Shown here: positions 1-12,833 of the stretch, piece by piece
Position numbering within the stretch: the first letter of the stretch is position 1
Layout: each line of letters starts with the position of its first letter
Assembly: GCA_045837725.1 (NCBI GenBank)
Contig: JBEWZL010000270.1
Span: 305,787 to 369,786, forward strand
Source: Vermamoeba vermiformis
Lineage: Eukaryota > Tubulinea > Echinamoebida
Reading direction: 5' to 3'
DNA length: 64,000 nt
The notes under the pieces: model-generated
Seen by the model: only the letters and a program-made list of their open reading frames with translations
Databases searched by the model: none
What the model was told of the DNA's origin: nothing
Translations under genes and position numbers: made by a program

Positions 1-133
1 GCGAGTCGCAACACCTTCATTTTTCAAATATGTATTTCGCACCAAACAGTTAGTCTTTGAAAGCATTTTGGCTCTGTTTCCTGCGAGGAGCGGATGTGCT
101 CGAAAAAAAAGCTTATTAACCCTAATTTTTTAG

Positions 134-2489
134 TATTTCCTGCGCTGGATGCAAATTCAATTTGGACGCTACTGGTGGCATAGCTACACTCGCGGCGTAC
201 GAAGGCACCAGTCCTTTTACCTCCCGTGGCTACACTTTCAACATCCAGGGCCAACGCGTCGACACTACAACGTTAACCTCACAAGCTAGCACCTCTTCAG
301 CTTTTGTTATCGATGGTCAAGATAGTTGGTTCAACGTGGGCACGGATATCGTGTACACTTCTCGCGGCACTTCATCTGCCTCGCCAACTACTATCTTTAC
401 GTCCGGCTCTTCAATAACTAATTTGCAATTGGTTGATGGCACTAAACTTTATGCTCTCATTGGTACCGACGTCCAACTGATGAGTCCGGTGGTCAAATCA
501 GGCAGCGGCACTTTCTCCAGTGTTGTGAGCGGAGCTAGTGCTTTCTACGTCTACCAAGGCACCACGCTGTACACCTACTCTTCGAACAACCAATACATCA
601 ACAAGTACACGTTAAATGCTCAGGGAACAAGCGCGACATTTGCCTACAGAGTCTACGTGTACAACGATATCCCGACCGTTTACAGCTTGTTCGTCACTCA
701 AGTTTCAGGAACGACTTACGTGTTGGCCACATGCAGCGATGGAACATATTCGTATCTTTATCGGTACACGGACACTGGATCAGCTATGAACGGAGTTAAG
801 GGGTTGGATACTGGAATCGGCTATACCATTTATGCTGTTGGAGGCGCGCCTAAACCAACATGCTCAGACGGATTTAAGAACCAAGATGAAACTGACACTG
901 ACTGTGGAGGCTCTATTTGCAGTGGCTGTGCGATTGGCAAAGTTTGCACCGGTAATGCAGATTGCAGCAGCAACAAATGTACCAGTGGACTTTGTGGTGA
1001 GTTAAAAGCATCATATATCTGCAAGTACTTGTTGGCTGAGACTATTCTTTTGTAGCTGCTTCGTGTACTGATGGCATCAAGAACCAAGATGAGACTGACA
1101 TTGATTGTGGAGGCTCTACTTGCTCTAAATGTGCTAATGCTAAGTCTTGCTCATCATCAAATGATTGTACCAGTGGCTACTGCAACGGTGCAAACAAGTG
1201 TGGTAAGTAGTGCAAAGCATTACCCATTGTTGCTAATTATAAATTGTTCAGCAACTCCAACATGCTTTGACAGTGCCAAGAACCAAGATGAGACTGATGT
1301 TGACTGTGGTGGAGTCACTTGCTCAGCTAAATGTGCTATTGGCAAATCTTGCTCTGTTAATGGAGATTGCAGCAGCAACAAATGCACTAGTGGACTTTGT
1401 GGTACGTTTTCAATGCTAACTAACTGCAGACTGTACTAAGTTCTGTTTGACAGCTGCTTCATGCACAGATGGCATCAAGAACCAAGATGAGACTGATATT
1501 GATTGTGGAGGCTCTACTTGCTCCAAATGTGCCAATGCTAAGTCCTGTTCAACATCAACTGATTGTACCAGTGGTTATTGCAACGGTGCAAACAAGTGTG
1601 GTATGTAAATTAACAAGATACATAATGATAGCTAACAAGCTTCTTCAGCAACTCCAACTTGCATAGATGGCGTCAAAAATCAAGATGAGACCGATGTTGA
1701 CTGTGGTGGATCCCTTTGTGATGGTTGTGCAATTGGTGCTAGTTGCTCTGTCAATGGAGATTGCCTTGGCTCCAATTGTGTCAGCCAAGTTTGTGGTATG
1801 AATAATTGCTACATACATTTGCCAATATGTGCTAAAATTGCATTTTTGTAGCTGCTTCATGCACTGATGGCATCAAGAATCAAGATGAAACTGATGTTGA
1901 CTGTGGTGGTTCAGCACCTTGCTCCAGGTGTGCTAATAACAAGGCCTGTGTGAAGGCTGCTGACTGTTCAAGCAATTATTGCAACCCTGATAGTGTCTGC
2001 TGTAAGATCATTCATAATTCTTATAACAATAAGCATTGAACTAACCTCTTTGAAGCCACTCCTTCATGTGCTGATGGATGGAGGAACCAAGATGAAACAG
2101 ACATTGATTGTGGAGGATCAACATGTTCCAAATGCTCAGCTGGCCAAGCTTGCACTCAAAACTCTGATTGTGCTTCCAACCTTTGTGCTACAGACACTTG
2201 TGGTAAGTACACATGATGAGTGTCAAATTTACAAGTATTAATCGTTGTTACAGTTGATGCTCCTGTTTCACCTCCAATTGCATCTCCTGGTTCAGAGCCA
2301 GTCGCTGCTCCAGCTGGATCTCCCATTGCAGATCAAACGCCCAATCAATCTCCTCAAACACCAATTGCCTCGCCAAGTAGCCAAAATCAACCTGCTGCTT
2401 CAACCCCAGTTAGAAAATTAGTGTCAACCGCCTCTGTAGTGGCATCAGTAGGAGGACTTTTTGTCAGCGTTGTTGCTTTGATTTTGTAA
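134..2489 (+). CDS. Secreted/surface cysteine-rich repeat protein A (5' end outside window)
   Basis: The first visible exon opens at 134 after a splice acceptor and reads [15 protein letters not shown], matching the start of exon 2 of the paralogue at 4391-6667, so the signal-peptide exon lies upstream of the window. A domain of about 240 residues rich in Ser, Thr and Tyr (possibly beta-propeller-like) is followed by seven modules of the form CxDGxKNQDETDxDCGGxxCxxCxxGxxCxxxxDCxxxxCxxxxxCG. Module exons end or start at about 996, 1056-1202, 1252-1402, 1454-1600, 1649-1795, 1852-2001 and 2056-2202, each joined by a phase-1 intron of about 50 nt. The last exon (2254-2489) is Pro/Ser/Ala-rich and ends in a hydrophobic segment ([16 protein letters not shown]), so the protein is probably anchored by GPI or a C-terminal helix. 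Such Cys modules occur in extracellular proteins of many protists and bacteria; the ligand is unknown. Confidence 0.85.
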
Positions 2490-3232
2490 ACGCCCATCGT
2501 GCGCATAAAAAGAACGATCGTTTATTTTTCGTTGTACAACTTAATGAGTCCCGTTGAGTCATCGTAGCTGCCTTCGCGCTTTTGTCGAGAACTTGACGAA
2601 ATTAATGAAGTTCGGAATGAAGCATACATTAGTACACGATTACCACAAAACCGCAGTTGGTCATTTCGTCAGATTGCTTGCGACAAAATACAATTTACCA
2701 ATTGTTTTTAGTTGAATACGAGACGAGCGCTGCAGAGTAAGCTTGCACGCTATTTGTTTTCTGGAGGCTAACTAGCCGTTTCACTTTGGCACTGCGAGCT
2801 GCAGATGTGATCAATCAACAAGAAATAATACAGCATGGCATTAATAAAATAGGTAAATATTAGTTCGTATTCGAGGACTCTAATTACTAACGCAGTCTAA
2901 TGATAATCAAAAAAATTTGCAAGATTAATTTAAATAATCTTAAATAACCAAGAACAGCGTATTTTTCAGCTAATAATTCGAGCATAAATGATATTAAATT
3001 GGTAATTATTTTATGGCGGTTTCCTAATTTTTTTCTTTTTGGTCAGCCGATCACCTGTTCGGAGTGCTCCGCTTTCACGATAGATATCTGTATAAATTTA
3101 TTAATGGTATGTGGACAATAATTTATTCGTACAATGATAATTGCTTCGTGACGCCCGACTAAACTCGATCTAAACCAGAAACCGGTTTTAACAGCACTAG
3201 ATTAGACTATAGTACGAAGACATTATCAAAAG
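2490..3232. other. Intergenic, no supported gene
   Basis: AT-rich stretch downstream of the cysteine-rich gene A. I see no long reading frame, RNA gene or repeat here. Confidence 0.5.
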
Positions 3233-3754
3233 GTAAGTCGTTATTAATGGTCCTTCTTATTCAAGCTAAGCGCCTCTTTTTTGTTCAGATCTGATCTCGT
3301 TAACTTCATCACTTCTCGAACGCAACAAGAGCTTATTTCGCCAGCATATCGATTGCAAATCTATCGTACTGTAGTTGCGATTGAAGCACGAGTCAGCAGT
3401 AGTGTTCACGGCCTTCTCAACGATCAGCGATTGGTTGTCAAGGTTCGTGCTCGTCCAACAGTGCCTACAAGGTACTTACAGCCCATCACTAGGCGAATGT
3501 TCGCCCCTCTAGAGTACTGCGCGATGAGCACTGGATCTCGACCGCTACCACAAACACCTGTCTCTGCTCGTGTGAGCGGATTAGCGACGGTCAACAGCGC
3601 TTCAAAAAGTGACAGCCTCGTCGTGGATCTACGGTCAAGGATTTGCATTGACTATAATACCTATGGAGTTCGACACGGGACCTACAGCGAGACAGAGAAT
3701 GGATGGACAAAGCTATCAGCGATAATGATCGTGAACCTAGCGCGTCAGATGTGA
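3233..3754 (+). other. Possible spliced transcript with an orphan open frame
   Basis: A GT..AG segment of about 57 nt (3233-3289) has the look of local introns. It is followed by an open frame to 3754 that gives about 155 residues (starting RSDLVNFITSRTQQ). The sequence is Arg/Ser/Val-rich, resembles nothing I know and has no convincing start codon. It could be an exon of an unknown gene, a spliced non-coding RNA or chance. No hydrophobic segment or Cys motif is seen. Confidence 0.2.
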
Positions 3755-4390
3755 CCACGCACAAGCTTTTGTAGTACCGAAACCATTAAATCGAGACTCG
3801 TACACGCATTGCACGTTCAAGAACCGCCAAAGCTTGCCTAAGACCGAAGTTTAGTGCCCAACAGATCCAGCAATCGAACACAGGTTTGTGATTCAATAGG
3901 GTTCACTGCTAGCTGAGTAAACGAAGATCGTCTTATTATAAAATTAGCAGGTACGATCGTAATTCGATGCTTTGCAATAAATTTTTTCAAATGCTAATGT
4001 GTCTTTCTCAGGCGGGATCTTTCTGGATTGCAAAACGAAACGGATCTTTTTTTTGATGCAAGTATCCTGAAAACGTTATTATACCATAAATCCTGGTTAC
4101 AAGGAAGGGTCCGAAAGGGTCAGTAAGCTACACTCGTCGGTCTAAATCCACTAATTTTTTGCAATAGTTGGCTTTCTTGATCGCTCGTTACCCGATGAAC
4201 GGCTCCTACGAGGACAAATTACGGAAAGAGTGCGTATTATCTTGTAAGAATTTGAAACGTGTTGAGCGGCGTGTTCTTTAAACTTTGAAATTTTCCTTTT
4301 TTAGTTATTGTAATTCATATTTTTAGAACAGAAATCGTTTTCTGATTCAATTGAAAGTAGTCTTTGCTAATCGATACTACAACAGCCTCG
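3755..4390. other. Intergenic, upstream region of cysteine-rich gene B
   Basis: No gene or repeat recognised. It presumably holds the promoter and 5' UTR of the gene starting at 4391. Confidence 0.45.
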
Positions 4391-6667
4391 ATGGCGCGAT
4401 TAGCTTTAGGACTTTTTACTTGTTTGTGCTTGCTGCACTTCAGCACATCCGCACCATTCACGAAGAATAGCTTTGTTGTGTCCTCGAGGGACTCCCTAGC
4501 GCAATATTACCTACAAGAGTACAGTATAAACGGCACAAAATTGCAACAAATCTATTTGCCAACCCCGGGGTAAGCTATAAATTAACGGCCAAATCCAATT
4601 TTCAATCCTGACAACAAAAAATTCGAACGATTATGAAGCGCAACGAATCGGAGGAATATTAAATATTTTATAGACGCTAATTCTAATTATTTTAACTGTC
4701 TAACCGACAATTTCGTTCGATCTTGCATCCAAATCTAATAATTTTGCAACTAACCTCTATCCCATTAGAGCTTGCATAACTTGCCGGTTCGGTTTGGATG
4801 CAACGGGTCTCTTACTTTCCATTAACATGTATACTACTGATGCTACCCAATATCACACCCTCGTGCACTTGTACAACTCGCAAGGGGATCTCGTCGAGAC
4901 TACGGATATTCCAACAGGCTCCGAGTTCGTTGGTGATGCCACAGTAGGCAATCAAGAAATTTGGTTGACTTATCGATCGGGCGTTATGTACACAAAGCGA
5001 GGTACAGCGGCAGTGGTCAACTCTAACATTGCTTCGCCCACAGTTTATAATGCCGCTCAACTTCAATTGATTGGCAGCAAATTATACGCCCAAATTGGTC
5101 AGCTTTATGCCATGGATCCTGTGGCTACGACTGGCACCGGCACATTTGTTTCTTTGAATTCTGTTTCGCCACTCTCTGCCACTTGCTATTATATTTATGG
5201 AAATGCAATCTACAGATATGATTCAGGCTATTTGTTCAAGCACACTTTTGATGCCCAAGGAGCTGTTTCTGGCATGTCCGATTACTATCTTCAAATACAA
5301 ACAAACAATGCTGCACCAACTAGTTTGTATGCGATGGCAAGTGAAGGAGTCACTTATGTGTTAATGGTCCTGATCAATGGCTTTGCAAAAGAATATACTT
5401 TAGTGCGCTTCACAGATACTGGAACTCAACTTACCAATCAAGTCACTTTGGATTCAAGCACCACTTATTTTATGCAAGGTGTTGGAAGCTCTCCTAAAAT
5501 TACTTGCTCAGATGGCTTTAAAAACCAAGATGAGTCTGACATTGACTGTGGTGGTGCTACTTGTGGCAGTTGCAGCTTGGGCAAAGCTTGTGCAGTTAAC
5601 AGTGACTGCTCAACAGACTACTGCAATTCAACCAAGATTTGTGGTATGTAGTTAAAAGTATCATGCCAGTGATTGCTAACTTGTTTTGTCATAGACACTC
5701 CTACATGCAGTGATGTCGTCAAGAACCAAAATGAGACTGATGTTGACTGTGGTGGACCTAATTGCAGTCCATGTGCAAATGGAAAATCATGTGACCTTCA
5801 TACAGATTGCTCCAGTGGTTACTGTAGTTCATCTAATACCTGTGGTAAGTTATATCAAGTTTCTGTATCTTATTGCTAATTGTTCTGGCACAGCTGATCC
5901 AACTTGTAATGATGGTGCCAAGAACCAAGATGAAACTGACGTTGACTGTGGAGGGCCAACTTGCCTTCCTTGTGAAATTGGAAAAGCTTGCCTATTGCCT
6001 AGAGATTGTTTGGGTGGCTATTGCAATTCAACTCAGATCTGTGGTAAGTCAAAAAGCCGCAAATGTGTTACAGAGGCTGATCAGTATTTCAGATGCCCCT
6101 ACTTGTGATGATGGTGTAAAGGACCAAGATGAAACTGATGTTGACTGTGGTGGTGTGACATGCCCTGGCTGCGCCATTGACCAGGTCTGTGTACTTGATG
6201 GAGACTGTATCAGCAAGAGATGTGATGCTGGTTACTGTGGTAAGTCTAACATTGTAAAACCTGCAAACACATACTAAGTTGACATATAAAGTGGTATCAT
6301 GCTTTGATGGCTTCATGAACCAAGATGAGACTGACATTGACTGTGGAGGTTTTGCATGTGTAGAATGTGAAATTGGCAAGGCATGCTCTCTGGACTCTGA
6401 TTGTAGCAGCAATGCCTGTTCTAACAATACTTGTGGTAAGCAGAATTCTACTCAAACACCCAATTTGGCTCACACAACACACGTTTAGTCAATCCTCCAT
6501 CAGCACGCCCAGAGTCAAGTCCTGTAGCAGATCAGCCCTCCAACGCTCCGAGCTCAAATACACCAGTTGGCTCAAGAACCCCAAGAGGAACGTTGTTGTC
6601 TTCTGCCGCTTTCGTAGTGGTGTCAGCAACAGCATTTGTTTGCGGCTTTGTGACGTTACTTATGTAG
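4391..6667 (+). CDS. Secreted/surface cysteine-rich repeat protein B
   Basis: The ATG at 4391 starts a clear signal peptide ([17 protein letters not shown], cut near STSA-P). After a first intron of about 195 nt comes the same domain of about 240 residues seen in protein A ([13 protein letters not shown]...). Five modules CxDGxKNQDETDxDCGG...C..C..G..C....DC.....C.....CG follow, ending near 5644, 5842, 6041, 6241 and 6434, one per exon and joined by phase-1 introns. The last exon (about 6489-6667) is a Pro/Ser-rich stalk ending in a hydrophobic tail ([22 protein letters not shown]), so C-terminal membrane or GPI anchoring is likely. It lies in tandem with gene A, has two modules fewer, and is a clear local duplicate. 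Known: such repeats are extracellular and disulphide-bonded. Inferred: adhesion or recognition at the cell surface. Confidence 0.88.
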
Positions 6668-7286
6668 TCAATTAAATTTTTCTTACGCACTTTTTATTAG
6701 CAATAAATAGAATTAAAACGATGTACGAACAGATCTCTGAATGATTTGCCACTGGAGCCTATGCGATCTTTTACCGACGTTAGTATGGTTTAATACTACT
6801 GATGAATTACGATACGGTCATTGTTAGAATAACATTCTGAATCTAGTTTTGTGTGCAGTGACTTGATCCGGATCGAGAAAAAAAGCCGGCGATGTCGATC
6901 GAACAAAGCACAAAAATAGGGAATTAACAAAATGGAACTCGTTGATAAACAAAAACGTGTTCCTAAGCCATTTCAATTGGTTAGAGCCGGAAAATTATGC
7001 CGCGTGATTTGTCTTCCGATTATTTCAAATAAACGCATCAATACCTCTTCCAAAATAGGAAATTAATGAACGCTGCCTTAGTAGGCGTCGACTGTCACAC
7101 CTGATTCTTCACCTCTAATTTTATGCTTGATTGATTTCTCAAATTAAACTATTGGCCGTCTATTTATAAAATGGACCAATAGGAATCTAATTTACCGACA
7201 GCCTACAAAATAGCCGATTATTCGGTAATAAATTTATTATTAAGCTAAATATTTACATTGTGTTGGTTTTAGTTCCGTTCGGTCCG
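6668..7286. other. Intergenic between convergent genes
   Basis: No coding or RNA feature recognised. A likely poly(A) signal (AATAAA) lies near 6702. Confidence 0.5.
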
Positions 7287-7667
7287 TCAATTCCTCATCA
7301 TTAAGAATATCGAAGCAAAAATGACGGTGGAAAAGAAAACCGAAGCGATATACCATGAAATAAACCATTTTATAGGTAATAATCCTTCATCCGCCGAGCA
7401 GAGCGTTAATGGTTTTATTCCTAGACAAAGGATCCGATCTGCTGAATCGATTTTGATTCCACCTTTGTATCGTTCTACGAAGCTGCTATACAATTTAATA
7501 GGCGACAATAATATATCATTTTCCGATATGTAGCCAGGCCTCCTCCGGTACATCATTTTGATTGTAAAGTAGGTTGAAATGCCGACAATGTAGGCGCAGT
7601 AAAGTGTCGGCAGGACGATATATGCTACAACTAGATCGGCCATAATCTTGTGGCTGTGGTCGTTCAT
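7287..7667 (-). CDS. Small two-helix membrane protein, unknown function
   Basis: A single-exon frame of 126 residues with an ATG at 7665-7667. Two hydrophobic segments stand out: residues about 10-37 (LVVAYIVLPTLYCAYIVGIS) and about 102-123 (FISWYIASVFFSTVIFASIF). Between them is a polar loop of about 65 residues with an Arg-rich start (YRRRPGYISEND). The protein ends LMMRN. I do not recognise the family. The arrangement fits a small organelle or ER membrane protein with both helices flanking one soluble loop. Neighbours (a surface protein and a disordered protein) give no functional hint. The open frame and clear topology make it likely real. Confidence 0.5.
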   Translation of the reverse strand: MNDHSHKIMADLVVAYIVLPTLYCAYIVGISTYFTIKMMYRRRPGYISENDILLSPIKLYSSFVERYKGGIKIDSADRILCLGIKPLTLCSADEGLLPIKWFISWYIASVFFSTVIFASIFLMMRN

Positions 7668-7972
7668 CCTTTGTGGTTGGATCTAATTCGATTATTTTTA
7701 AAAAGAGCTTAATTTGGAAAGAGCCGAAAAATTGTAGCGAATTTCTTTACCATAAAGGTTTGATTTGTTATGTAACTGTTGTCCTTCAATTGAATAGATC
7801 ACGATAATAGTTTGATCGTTAGGCTGAGCGGATATGCTAGAAATTCCGATGCAAGAATTTACTTCTTTGTGTGCAAGACTCTAATTGAATAGGTGAATTA
7901 TATTACAAGGATTTTATTTTACATCAACAATGCTACAATTTTGAGCCAAGGAGAGCTCGATCCGAGTGAATT
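7668..7972. other. Intergenic
   Basis: About 300 bases without a recognisable feature; AT-rich. Confidence 0.5.
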
Positions 7973-9466
7973 TTAATTCCGATCGGATGCTTGTAAAGAG
8001 ACACTACCACCAGATGTCCTCGACAAAATTAAGAAAGATTGACCATTGTAGGTCTTATGGGGTATTACTGGCGATACGTCAGCGCTTCCTGCCCCAGAAT
8101 TTCTCAAGATCGGCGAAGAAATGACTCGATGGATGTGCTTACTTTCAGAGCTCTTCTTTTCGGCTTTCTTTTTGGACTTTGACTTATCAGACTTACTCGT
8201 GATATAGTTTCCTGATACGCTGAGGTCAACATCGCTCAATTGCACGGTCCAGCGCTTATTCTCGGAGACATTTTGAGATGAGGTCTCGTACGAGTAACAT
8301 CTGCGTTTTTCTGAGCGGATTTTGGTGACTTTCTCGATATTCTCCGATGAAGATCGCGTTCTATTGTGTAGTTCTATCAATTGCATAGATTTCGGCCGCA
8401 AAGCTATATAAATTTAGCAGTTTTAGTAACAGATTTGAATTTCGCAGGTAAATGACTGAATTGCAATAATATAAGCTGACGTACCTCTTAATTTCTCGAG
8501 CTTAGGCAATGCAGATGCAGCTCGTCGTGGTCCTCTACGCTCTCGCTTTTTGCCTTCTTCGGATTCGTCGTGAGATCCAGACAACAAATCATCGCCTGAC
8601 AGCTGTGGAAAAGGTACTCGTTGCGCCTTACGGGAATGTTTCGGTGACTTGACGATAGAATACTGAGTATTAATTTCTGAGTCGTATATCTTGTTGCTAG
8701 GCAAATCTTTCAAAGATTTGGATCGAGGTTTCGATGACGGACTGCTAGTGGTCGAATCTGCTCGTTCTCCGTCGCCATTCACACTGCTTCGATATGTAAT
8801 GATCTTGCAAAATGTCTTTGGCGAAGAACGAGGCAAAACAGACAAAGTACGTGGAGATTTTGCTGCAGATCGAGGCGTGGTAGTTTGCGCGGGCTTTGAG
8901 ACATTTGAATTGTGCACAAAACTTGATGGCAGTGACCTCCTCTTATCTACACTCTCTAGCCTACGGGTTTTTGATTCGCGCGCACTTTTAGTCTTCTGAT
9001 TTGAAAAATCAAAGGACGACATCTGATCAAAAATATTTGATTAATTAAAATCAACTTTCAGACAGGTTGTTTCACGAATCTTTGTCGGATAAATAGTACT
9101 TACATCCATTGTTCGCTGCGGACCATCATTTGAAGCTCTGGACGATGATATTTCTGGAGTCCTTTTTGCGCGTCTTCGATCAGCCTTTGGATCTGGCGCA
9201 CGAACGCGAGAACTGGTTGAAATATTGGATCTATCGTCTTCAGATGATGGCTCTTCCTTACTAAACACTTCTTTACAGCTAAACATTTCGTCGTCATCGA
9301 TTTCTTTGTTCCATCTTGCAATGGAAGACTGGCTATCCACTTCGCTGTCTTGTTCCGAATCAATATCCAGTATAGAATTGTTCTTTAGTAAGTTGAGTGC
9401 ACGAGCCCATTGGTCTAAACTGCTAATGCTCACGGATGATTTCAATTTCCCTTTCGATCCGCTCAT
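7973..9466 (-). CDS. Disordered Ser/Lys/Arg-rich protein, unknown
   Basis: Three exons on the minus strand. Exon 1 runs from the ATG at 9466 (MSGSKGKLKSSVSISSLDQW) to about 9104 and ends ...RTMD. Exon 2 runs from about 9022 to 8487 and exon 3 from about 8402 to 7973. Introns are short with standard ends. The product of about 450 residues is highly charged and Ser-rich, with many SP, TP and basic clusters (for example KRERRGPRRAA and KSKSKKKAEKKSS). It has no globular domain I can name. Such composition suits a phosphoregulated scaffold or nuclear/cytoskeletal protein. The short N-terminal segment around SISSLDQWARALNLLKNN may be a helix. Function unknown. Confidence 0.6.
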
Positions 9467-9990
9467 CTTGCTTATTGAATCCGCGAAACCGTCTGCAATG
9501 GGTTAACGTACACTGCGCCACGAGAAAATGATATTTTTGCTCGAGTGTTGCTGCCAGGACGTCGTGTTAGTGAAATTAGGCATGAATTAACGAAAAAGGA
9601 GTTGATTGATAATGACGGCTGTGCATCCGGATGAAATCCCAATTAAATGCACCATTTATGTTCAATAGTACGCACACTCTCGTGCCTTAAATATAAAAAT
9701 TAATCTGCGTACTGTCTACCACAGATGAGCCTAATTTAATATAATTTTCGGCAGTTAAATCCGGGATGTGCTTTGTGTGCCTCGTGTTGCACGTTCGTCG
9801 TCTCTGAGCACCTTCATCATATAATGTACTCATTCGTGCACGACTCCGTTGTATAGGTATAATTATATTCTATTGTGGTCGTATCAAATCAATTGATATT
9901 TTTGTAACGGTCTAGGGCAAAATCTTTTTTTTGCTGCTAATTAAATTATTATTGTTTGCCCTTTAATATATTACCACACGTTATAATAAG
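9467..9990. other. Divergent promoter region
   Basis: About 520 bases between divergently transcribed genes. No RNA gene or repeat recognised. Confidence 0.45.
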
Positions 9991-12657
9991 ATGGAAAAAA
10001 CTGAATCTGAAACAATTGGAGCACAAACTGAGCTCGGAAAATTGTTGCTTGGTGTATCTCAAGACTCAGCCGTCACGATCGAAAAACAAGCTGCAGGTAA
10101 TCATTATAATATACTTGAATATCATATTCAACACAAGCAGCCTTTAGAGAGTAAATATTGAGTAATTTTGTGCCAGATTGCCCTATCGAAGCAGTAACGG
10201 TTTACAACGATCGCGCTGAAGTGAAAAGAAAAGTTCAATTCAACGTGCAAAATTCAGGTAAATATTAATGGAGCTAAAATTATCGATAGGAGCAGTACAG
10301 CAATTGAAATTCTAAGGCCTTAATACAAATCTACTCAAACTCGTATTATCGATTAATTATGTTTTAAAAATATTATAGGCGTTGTTGATATCGTTGTTAA
10401 TGGCTTGAACCAGTTAGGTAAGTTAAACATTTTGTTAAATGAAAATTCAATTTGGTCTTCGAGCCTAACCTTGATCCAATCTTGCGATTAACTAAATTTA
10501 GCTCAAATATTAATCATAATTATTTAGTTGAGGCCAACAGCGTTAGAGTGAGCGGCGCTACTCGTCAATTGACGATCTTAGAGGTAAGTTTGTACCAACC
10601 ATTTTAACCTTTGAATAACGCTAAGCTCGCTATTAATTCTAGGTATCTCAATATACTATGTTCGAGCTTAAGCAAAAGAACGAAAAAGAATTGGAATCTG
10701 CATTAAGCGACAAGCGCAAGAAATTGAAGGATCTCGATCGAGCTTTACGCGATGTAGATATGGACTCAAATGTCTTATCAGTAAGTACTACGTGTATTTA
10801 AACAATATTGCAATTAGAAAATAATAATCCACCGTTAAATTACGTCGTTCATGCTTCGCGTACCAGATGTACTTGTAGCCGAACTAATCGATTTCGTTAC
10901 ATTAGAAACAACGTGCCGTCCTTGAAATGTACTCCAATGAGTCTATGAAATCGAAGGGCAAACTGAACCTCGATGAAGTCTCTCAAATGATGACTTTCAT
11001 CCGAAACGAATCTGCTCGTTTGGACAAGGCTGTAGTTGACTTGGAGCAAAAGAAAAAAGGTACTATTCAATGCTAAGCGTTATTTACGTTGTATTAATAT
11101 GCCTTAGATCTCCAAAAGGAGTATGATACCTTGAAGAAGGAGATCGAGTACCGACAGATCCAAGATGATACTGGCGGTCAACAAGCCACTAGAATTTCAG
11201 TGCACGTGCCTTCTGGCGGTGATGTAAGTATAAAGCCGTATTATTTGTATTATACGGATGCTTACTAATCGAAATTTCAGTACACGTTCTCGTTCACTTA
11301 CGTGATCACTAATGCCTCGTGGACGGCGAGTTATGACGTGCGAGTGCAGACCAAGGCATTGACTTGCCAACTAGTCTACTACGGATCAGTCCGTAACAGC
11401 ACTGGCGAGGACTGGAAAGACGTCAAGTTGTTTTTATCGACCGCTTCGCCGGGCACTCGTGCCGCCCCTCCTCCATTGCGAACATTGCGCGTTAGATTCC
11501 CAGTGCCTGTTTATCAATCTTATGGATCAGTTTGTAAGAATAACATGAACAATTCATTATTTCTAAGGCTAGATCTAACCGTTATTTTTCAAAAAGATAA
11601 AAATAGTCTCTCCGAACAGTCGATGGTTTTGAAAGCTGCTGATATGCCCAGATCACCTCATGCTGAACGTTCCAGACCTCCACCTTCAGCAGCACCCATG
11701 AGCGTATTGTCTGCAAAGGCTGGTACGTAACAACACGCAAAATTTTAGAAAAAAAGTCATGCTAATTATACCACAGAGTCGAGCAACACCAGTCAGACTT
11801 ATGCAATTTTGCGCTCGTGCACTATCGAGAGCGACAACAAGCCTCACAAAGTGACCATTTCGGTGATCGACCTCGCTGCCACCTTCCTTTACACGACCAT
11901 TCCAAAGCTTGCACCATCAGTAAGGCTTCATCTTATTGATATTAAGGGTAGTACTAACGACCGTGATAAACTATAGGCATATCTTAAGGCTCATACTACC
12001 AACAACAGTACTTTCCAATTGCTCAAAGGTCCGATGAATGTGTTCAGCGACAACTTTTTCATTGCCTCTTCGGAACTTCCCGTACGTTATAATTATCCAT
12101 CAAAAGCATCGTACAGTTGTGCTAATACAATGCTTTGGCTAGGCCACGAGTCCTGGAGGAGAATTCGATGTTTTCCTTGGCGTGGATCCGGGTGTTAAAG
12201 TGGAGTTTAAGCCGGTCAAGGTGAAAGAAGGCAAGGCTGGTCTTATCAAAAAGAGCAAGACCGAGAACACTGCACATAAGATTACTATATCGAACAACAA
12301 GCCTAACAATGTAATTCTAAATTTATGCTCGTAACTTGGTCTCTAACGTCGATTTTTCAGATTGAGATCTGCGTGTTCGAGCAAGTCCCTTTGTCCGAGG
12401 ACGATAAAGTCAAAGTCAAAATTATTAAGCCTGAGCTTAAGGTGCGTAGTATAGCATATTAATTGCGTTCATATTGATTAATAGTTTAATAGGACAATTC
12501 TGACGCGGTCGTATTGAACGAGTTCAACAACTTGAAGTGGCACTTTAAAATGGATTCGTTCTCCAAGACTAAGATTGAATTAGAATATCAAATCGATTAC
12601 CCTGCGGAGCGTTATATCAATATTCACGAGGGATCTAAGGAGGACACTTTGGAATAA
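9991..12657 (+). CDS. DUF4140/DUF4139 domain protein, cytosolic form
   Basis: The ATG at 9991 begins MEKTESETIGAQTELG with no signal peptide. About 13 short introns split the gene. The order is a DUF4140-like N-terminal domain (AVTVYNDRAEVKRKVQF ... VNGLNQLVEANSVRVSG), a helical or coiled-coil hairpin (about residues 95-190, rich in Lys/Glu), then the DUF4139 region (TFSFTYVITNASWTASYDVRV ... YYGSVRNSTGEDWKDVKLFLST) and C-terminal beta-rich segments ending NEFNNLKWHFKMDSFSKTKIELEYQIDYP. This layout matches the F37C4.5/mucoidy-inhibitor-like family found in animals, fungi and bacteria, whose function is poorly known. A secreted paralogue lies at 34453-36675. Exon boundaries at the small exons (10380-10420 and 10525-10584) are the least certain part. 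Confidence 0.85.
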
Positions 12658-12833
12658 GATCACATCTGATCTTCGAGATCTGTCTTGAAAGAGCTTTCTA
12701 ACCGACTAAGCAATTATTTATTAATAAAGTAGTGGCCGCTGGTACTATAATATCATATTCATAGTCTTCGTGTCATCGGGTCAAGCAAATACTCAATGGT
12801 GAGTTTACTCAGTTCGATTTGAATTTTACAGCG

